A stretch of 9,331 nt of DNA from Polaromonas sp. (GTDB lineage: Bacteria; Pseudomonadota; Gammaproteobacteria; Burkholderiales; Burkholderiaceae_C): positions 1 through 9,331 of the forward strand of contig JAHFQQ010000128.1 of the NCBI GenBank assembly GCA_023259235.1, given 5' to 3'. Positions 6,030 to 9,331 of this stretch are shown one piece after another. Each line of letters begins with the position of its first letter. Position 1 is the stretch's first letter. The notes below the pieces were generated by a model, which made no database searches, was not told where the DNA came from, and saw only the letters and a list, made by a program, of their open reading frames with translations. The position numbers and the translations under genes are program-made.

Positions 6030-6733
6030 GTGCCAAGCCACTGATCCAGCTCTTCGATGGCGGCATCGGTGGCCGCCGTCAGCGCGCGCACGCCGCCGGC
6101 AGCATCGGCACTGGTGGCGGGCCGCTGCACCAGCAGATTGCGCTGCGCCAGCAGTTTTTCACCGCCGGAGGTGACTTCCACCAGCGTGGCGCGCAAGCGG
6201 ATCAGGCCCACGCTGGCATCAGGCGCGCTGAACAGCTGACTGAACTCCTGCAACTCCAGCCGCAACAGCGGCAGCGTGGTGTTCTGGTCGTGGTTGAGGG
6301 CCACGCCTTCGCCAGCCTGGAGCACGGTGCGACGCTGGCTCAACTGTTCGCGCAACCGCTGCTGCACCAGTTGCGCTGGCGGCATGCTCCAGCGCGCCTG
6401 CGAATAGGGGCGCAGCTGTTGCACATCGAGGTAAGCCAGGCGGTACAGCACCGCCGTGTTTTCCAGCACGCCACCGGAAGTGGCGATGTCGGCAACCACC
6501 AGCGGCGGCAAAGCGTTCGCTGGCAACCGGCGCGCGGCAGACTGGGCAGAGGGAACGCCCGGCCCAAAATCGTACATGGTGGGGCGTGTCGGCTTGTCGG
6601 GCAGAAGCGCGCAGCCCGCCAGCACCCAAGCCATGGCTATTAAAGTAAATGCGCTGCTGGCCCTTTTAAAATATGCACAATCAGCTATTGAATCAATAGC
6701 GATCCGCGGATTTCCGAGATATCGTGGCATCAT
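6017..6733 (-). CDS. ABC-type transport auxiliary lipoprotein, PqiC-like
   Basis: A 238-residue lipoprotein of the ABC transport auxiliary family, the same family as PqiC, which partners MCE proteins in lipid transport at the outer membrane. The lipobox is VLAGC with Cys41 as the predicted lipidation site, after the hydrophobic stretch AFTLIAMAWVLAG (28-40). The mature domain shows the family pattern LYRLAYLDVQQLRPYSQARWSMPPAQLVQQRL in pieces around 95-127, and ends with a helical segment around 208-236. The N-region before the signal core is unusually long, about 24 residues, and is encoded by AT-rich DNA containing a 17-bp palindrome. ATG 6733 overlaps the MCE stop by 4 bp and is followed by a second ATG, so coupling supports this start. 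It is the last gene of the MCE operon. Confidence 0.88.
   Translation of the reverse strand: MMPRYLGNPRIAIDSIADCAYFKRASSAFTLIAMAWVLAGCALLPDKPTRPTMYDFGPGVPSAQSAARRLPANALPPLVVADIATSGGVLENTAVLYRLAYLDVQQLRPYSQARWSMPPAQLVQQRLREQLSQRRTVLQAGEGVALNHDQNTTLPLLRLELQEFSQLFSAPDASVGLIRLRATLVEVTSGGEKLLAQRNLLVQRPATSADAAGGVRALTAATDAAIEELDQWLGTLQK
6684..6700. repeat. 17-bp palindrome inside the lipoprotein gene
   Basis: GCTATTGAATCAATAGC has perfect 8-bp arms around a single central A. It lies within codons 12-17 of the lipoprotein, in a stretch much richer in A and T than the surrounding gene. Its GCTAT/ATAGC ends match the hairpin at 3328-3344. It could be an inserted short palindromic repeat or a protein-binding site; the sequence does not decide. 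Confidence 0.45.
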
Positions 6734-7662
6734 TTTTTTGCTCCAGTTGCGGAAAATCCTGCCTCGCCCGGACCCGGCACCGGCGGCCCATTGCCAAAAA
6801 TCAGCGCCTGCGGGTTGTCGTCCACCGCGTTCACGGTGCGCCGCAACTGGCGCAGGGTGCGTGCCGTTTCATCGGCCACCTCGCCCAGCTTGGGCAGCGT
6901 GCCGGCGCTGAAAGTTTGCGCGCTGGTGGCCAGCGCCGCGCCGCCTTCGGAGAGCTTGTCAAACGCTCCGCCAGCTTGATTCAATCGCCGTGCCGCGGCG
7001 CCCACATCGTTGCTGGCGGCCTTGACCGCCTGCAGGGTGGTGCCGGACTCGCGCGACAGGGCGGGCAAGCCGGCCACCGTGGGCTCCAGCCCCTTGGCCA
7101 AGCGATTAAAGCTGACCGCTGCCTGACTGAACTGCGTGACGGCGGTGCTGACAGCCCGCTGATTCTCGTCGGAAAATATTTTGTTCAGGCGCGTGCTGAC
7201 CTGCTCCGCCTGGTTGAAGATGACCTCGCTCTGCTTGAGCAGCTTGTCCAGTACGCCGGGCTTGAGCGGGATGCGTGGCGGATCGCTGTCGTTGGGCACC
7301 AGCCGCGCCGCCACCGCATCATCGCTGTCAAGCTGAATAAACCCCAGCCCCGTCACACCCTGGAAAGCGACCGTGGCAAAGGTCGATTGGGTCACCGGCG
7401 CCTCATGGTCTATGGAAACCCGAATCAGCACGTTGCCCTTGACCTTTTCATCAAAACCGATGAACTCGACCTTGCCGACCGGCACGCCGCGGTAACGCAC
7501 TGCCGCCTGCGGCTGCAGCCCCGAGATGGTTTGCGGGGTGCTCAATTCGTACAGGTCGCGCACGGTGCTGTCGCGCGTGAGCCAGATCGCCAGCACGGCC
7601 AGCAGAGCTGAGACAACCAGCACAAACGCGCCGGCGGCAAGTGCATGAGCCTTGTTTTCCAT
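6730..7662 (-). CDS. MlaD family (MCE domain) lipid transport protein
   Basis: A 310-residue inner-membrane-anchored periplasmic protein with one MCE domain, the substrate-binding ring component of Mla-type ABC lipid transporters. One N-terminal membrane helix (about 9-29) precedes the MCE domain (about 38-112), which contains SGLQPQAAVRYRGVPVGKVE (47-66) and FQGVTGLGFIQLD (100-112). A long alpha-helical region follows (about 136-282), with spaced hydrophobics suggesting coiled coil, much longer than in E. coli MlaD (about 180 residues in total). The tail has NPQALIFGNGPPVPGPGE (283-300), which I recall as common in this Burkholderiales-type subgroup. ATG 7662 has AAAGG 8 nt upstream and lies 20 bp after the ATPase stop. 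Its stop overlaps the lipoprotein start. The extended helix may form a tunnel toward the outer-membrane lipoprotein, as inferred from PqiB-like systems. Confidence 0.93.
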   Translation of the reverse strand: MENKAHALAAGAFVLVVSALLAVLAIWLTRDSTVRDLYELSTPQTISGLQPQAAVRYRGVPVGKVEFIGFDEKVKGNVLIRVSIDHEAPVTQSTFATVAFQGVTGLGFIQLDSDDAVAARLVPNDSDPPRIPLKPGVLDKLLKQSEVIFNQAEQVSTRLNKIFSDENQRAVSTAVTQFSQAAVSFNRLAKGLEPTVAGLPALSRESGTTLQAVKAASNDVGAAARRLNQAGGAFDKLSEGGAALATSAQTFSAGTLPKLGEVADETARTLRQLRRTVNAVDDNPQALIFGNGPPVPGPGEAGFSATGAKK

Positions 7663-7682
7663 GTTGAAAACCTTTCTGCGTT

Positions 7683-8471
7683 CTAAACGGTTGCAGGGCG
7701 TTCGCGTAGCAGGGCCATCACACGCTGCCCGCGTTCTCCGAGAAAAAATGCCTGAATGAAGGGGTGCGCAAACGCCACCACTTTTTCAGGTACATCGTTG
7801 ATGATGACCTTCTGGTCAGCCAGCACCGCAATCCGGGTACTCAGTTCAAACAGGGTGTCCAGATCGTGCGTGACCATCACCACCGTCAGCGCCATTTCCT
7901 GATGCAACAGGCGCAACAGCGAACAAAACCCGTCCGCGCTTTCCGGATCCAGCCCCGATGTGGGCTCGTCGAGCAGCAGCAGCGGCGGATCCATGATCAG
8001 GGCGCGCGCCAGCCCGACACGCTTGATCATGCCACCCGAAAGATCGCTCGGCATCTTGTCGGCCGTCTCCGGGCCCAGGCCCACCATTTGCAGCTTGACC
8101 ATGGCTGCTTCACGGATAAGCCGGTCCGGCAGCGTCCTGAGCTCGCGCAGCGGAAAGGCAATATTTTCCAGCACGGTGAAGGCCGAGAACAGGGCGCCGT
8201 GCTGAAACAGCATGCCGACACGGCGCGCCGCACCGCGCTTGCCCAGTTCGGCAGCCGGTTTGCCCAACACGGTGATCTCGCCCCGGGCCGGCGTTTCAAG
8301 CCCGAGTATCTGGCGCAGCAGCACCGTCTTGCCGGTCCCCGAGCCGCCGACCAGCGACACCACCTCGCCGCGCTCCACCGTCAAATCCAGGTCCTTGTGC
8401 ACCACGGCTTTCTTGTCGCCGTTCTGGAAAACGGTCCACAGCTTGCGGATTTCAATAACGTGATCAGTCAT
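7683..8471 (-). CDS. ABC transporter ATP-binding protein, MlaF-like
   Basis: A 262-residue cytoplasmic ATPase that powers the MlaE-like permease. It has all nucleotide-binding motifs: Walker A GGSGTGKT (42-49), Q-loop Gln90 in LFQHGALF, signature LSGGM (144-148), Walker B LLLLDEP (164-170) with Glu169, D-loop SGLD and H-loop His202. LFQHGALFSAFTVLENIAFPL (88-108) and the methionine in LSGGM are typical of MlaF/MCE-linked ATPases. The frame is open upstream through three repeat units to TTG at 8705, but I place the start at ATG 8471, where a normal ABC N-terminus (MTDHVIEI) begins. The upstream translation is arginine-rich repeat sequence with 28-residue periodicity. A modest GGACAGG lies about 10 nt upstream, within the degenerate edge of the repeat. 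E. coli MlaF is about 269 residues, so the size fits. Confidence 0.94.
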   Translation of the reverse strand: MTDHVIEIRKLWTVFQNGDKKAVVHKDLDLTVERGEVVSLVGGSGTGKTVLLRQILGLETPARGEITVLGKPAAELGKRGAARRVGMLFQHGALFSAFTVLENIAFPLRELRTLPDRLIREAAMVKLQMVGLGPETADKMPSDLSGGMIKRVGLARALIMDPPLLLLDEPTSGLDPESADGFCSLLRLLHQEMALTVVMVTHDLDTLFELSTRIAVLADQKVIINDVPEKVVAFAHPFIQAFFLGERGQRVMALLRERPATV

Positions 8472-8475
8472 TTTT

Positions 8476-8718
8476 CGCCGGCCTGTCCCAAGAAAAATTA
8501 GCCCCCTCGGCGGGCAGCACAGCACGCGAAGCGACAAGCGTGGGGGCCATCGAGCGCGGCGCCGGGCCGCCCCAAGCAAGCTCAGCCCCCTCGGGGGGCA
8601 GCGTAGTACGCGCAGCGACGAGCGTGGGGGCCATAGAACGCAGCGCAGGGCCGCCCCAAGCAAGTTCAGCCCCCTTGGGGGGCAGCGCCGTACACGAAGT
8701 GACAAGCGTGGGGGCCAT
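8476..8718 (-). repeat. Tandem array of three 84-bp repeat units between permease and ATPase genes
   Basis: Three head-to-tail units are visible: 8635-8718 and 8551-8634, each exactly 84 bp, and a more degenerate third unit whose recognisable part is 8476-8550. The array starts one nucleotide after the permease stop and ends four nucleotides before the ATPase start codon, so it fills the spacer completely. In the direction of transcription each unit starts ATGGCCCCCACGC and carries the GCCCCC-CAA/CGA-GGGGGC stem-loop; the third copy has a mismatch in that stem. In the middle copy the alternative stem CCCCGAG/CTTGGGG is preserved as a G-U pair. The units stay open in several reading frames because 84 is a multiple of three. 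Confidence 0.88.
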
Positions 8719-8719
8719 A

Positions 8720-9331
8720 TCAGATACCGACATTTTTGAACAGCACCGCAAACAGTGCGTCAACCAGAATTACCACCGTGATCGAAGTTACCACCGAGGC
8801 CGTGGTACCTTGCCCCAGGCTTTCGGTATTGGGTTTGACGCGCAGGCCGTAGTGGCATCCGACCAGCGCAATCAGCAAACCGAACACGATGGACTTGGCG
8901 GTGGCTAGCGTCAGATTTGATACCTGCACGGCCGCAGGCAGCGACTGAATGAAAAACGACGGCGTCACGTCCATCGAAATGTCCGCCGCCAGCATGCCGC
9001 CCAGCAGCGCTGCGAGCGTGGTCCAGAGGCTGATCAGCGGCATCACCAGCGCCAGCGCCAGCGCCCTTGGCATGACCAGCCGGAAGCCCCGCGCAATGCC
9101 CATGACACGCATGGCATCGATCTCTTCGGTAACGCGCATCACGCCAATCTGCGCCGTGATGGCCGAGCCGCTGCGCCCGGCAATCAGTATCGCGGCCAGT
9201 ACCGGGCCGAGTTCGCGGATCAACGAAATGCCCAGAATGTTCACAATGAAGGTATCGGCGCCAAACTTGCGCAACTGCTGCGAAATCAGGTAAGCCAGCA
9301 CCACGCCAATCAAAAAGCCCACCAGCGCGGT
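8720..9331 (-). CDS. MlaE-family ABC permease (partial, N-terminus beyond right edge)
   Basis: The 203 visible C-terminal residues belong to the MlaE permease family, the membrane subunit of MCE-linked lipid transporters. The family core is clear: ALVGFLIGVVLAY at the cut end, then QLRKFGADTFIVNILGISLIRELGPVLAAILIAGRSGSAITAQIG and VTEEIDAMRVMG (pieces between about 20 and 80), the EEIDAM motif being diagnostic. Further membrane helices follow, and it ends with FKNVGI. The N-terminal part is missing, so it cannot be said whether an extra STAS domain is present as in some family members. The GTG at 9322 should not be taken as the start, since the frame is open to the edge and the family extends further. 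It heads the visible part of the MCE operon, followed by the repeat array and the ATPase. Confidence 0.93.
   Translation of the reverse strand, partial: TALVGFLIGVVLAYLISQQLRKFGADTFIVNILGISLIRELGPVLAAILIAGRSGSAITAQIGVMRVTEEIDAMRVMGIARGFRLVMPRALALALVMPLISLWTTLAALLGGMLAADISMDVTPSFFIQSLPAAVQVSNLTLATAKSIVFGLLIALVGCHYGLRVKPNTESLGQGTTASVVTSITVVILVDALFAVLFKNVGI

Noticed and set aside
6724..7611. 295-codon plus-strand open frame
   Set aside because: Antisense to the MCE protein gene, whose domain and operon context are clear.
7764..8501. 245-codon plus-strand open frame
   Set aside because: Antisense to the ATPase, which has every ABC motif.
8476..8718. CRISPR array
   Set aside because: The units are contiguous 84-bp tandem repeats with no unique spacers, and no cas genes are present.
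8464..8763. Small protein encoded by the repeat array
   Set aside because: The periodic translation (about 28 residues per unit) follows from the 84-bp repeat length; similar frames are open in other phases too, which points to DNA repeat rather than protein selection.

Overview
The window looks like chromosomal DNA of a GC-rich betaproteobacterium, most likely Burkholderiales and probably Comamonadaceae (Polaromonas, Rhodoferax, Variovorax or Acidovorax type). This rests on gene content, codon use, and a GC-rich 84-bp intergenic repeat that I recall from that family. The placement is inference; no 16S or other marker lies in the window. There are no rRNA or tRNA genes, CRISPR arrays, insertion sequences or phage genes.

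Left part (1-3305): a minus-strand operon runs off the left edge. Its order of transcription is a VOC (glyoxalase-fold) protein, a TRAP transporter small permease (DctQ type) and a TRAP large permease (DctM type, cut by the edge). A LysR regulator is divergent from it across a 159-bp spacer and is the obvious candidate regulator. The substrate-binding protein DctP is not in the window. Just upstream of the first gene the operon leader carries a 7-bp hairpin closed by a GCAA loop.

Middle (3306-5941): a dienelactone-hydrolase-family enzyme (minus) converges on the LysR gene and diverges from a short-chain dehydrogenase resembling E. coli YgfF. The dehydrogenase starts at a TTG codon behind a perfect Shine-Dalgarno sequence. 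A MarC-family membrane protein follows on the plus strand, separated by one full and one internally deleted copy of the 84-bp repeat.

Right part (6017-9331): a minus-strand operon encodes an MCE-type (Mla/Pqi-like) lipid transport system. It comprises an MlaE-like permease (cut by the right edge), an MlaF-like ATPase, an MlaD-like MCE protein and a PqiC-like auxiliary lipoprotein. Together these would form an inner-membrane ABC machine, a periplasmic MCE ring with helical extension, and an outer-membrane-directed lipoprotein. Three tandem repeat copies fill the permease-ATPase gap almost exactly, while the other junctions are tight (20-bp gap, 4-bp overlap).

All protein families here are known. 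The most unusual content is the repeat family: 84 bp long, open in phase with protein reading, starting 1 and 5 nt after stop codons in the same sense orientation at two loci, able to form alternative hairpins, and showing a 42-bp deletion between 8-bp direct repeats. I did not find convincing evidence of a wholly new system.
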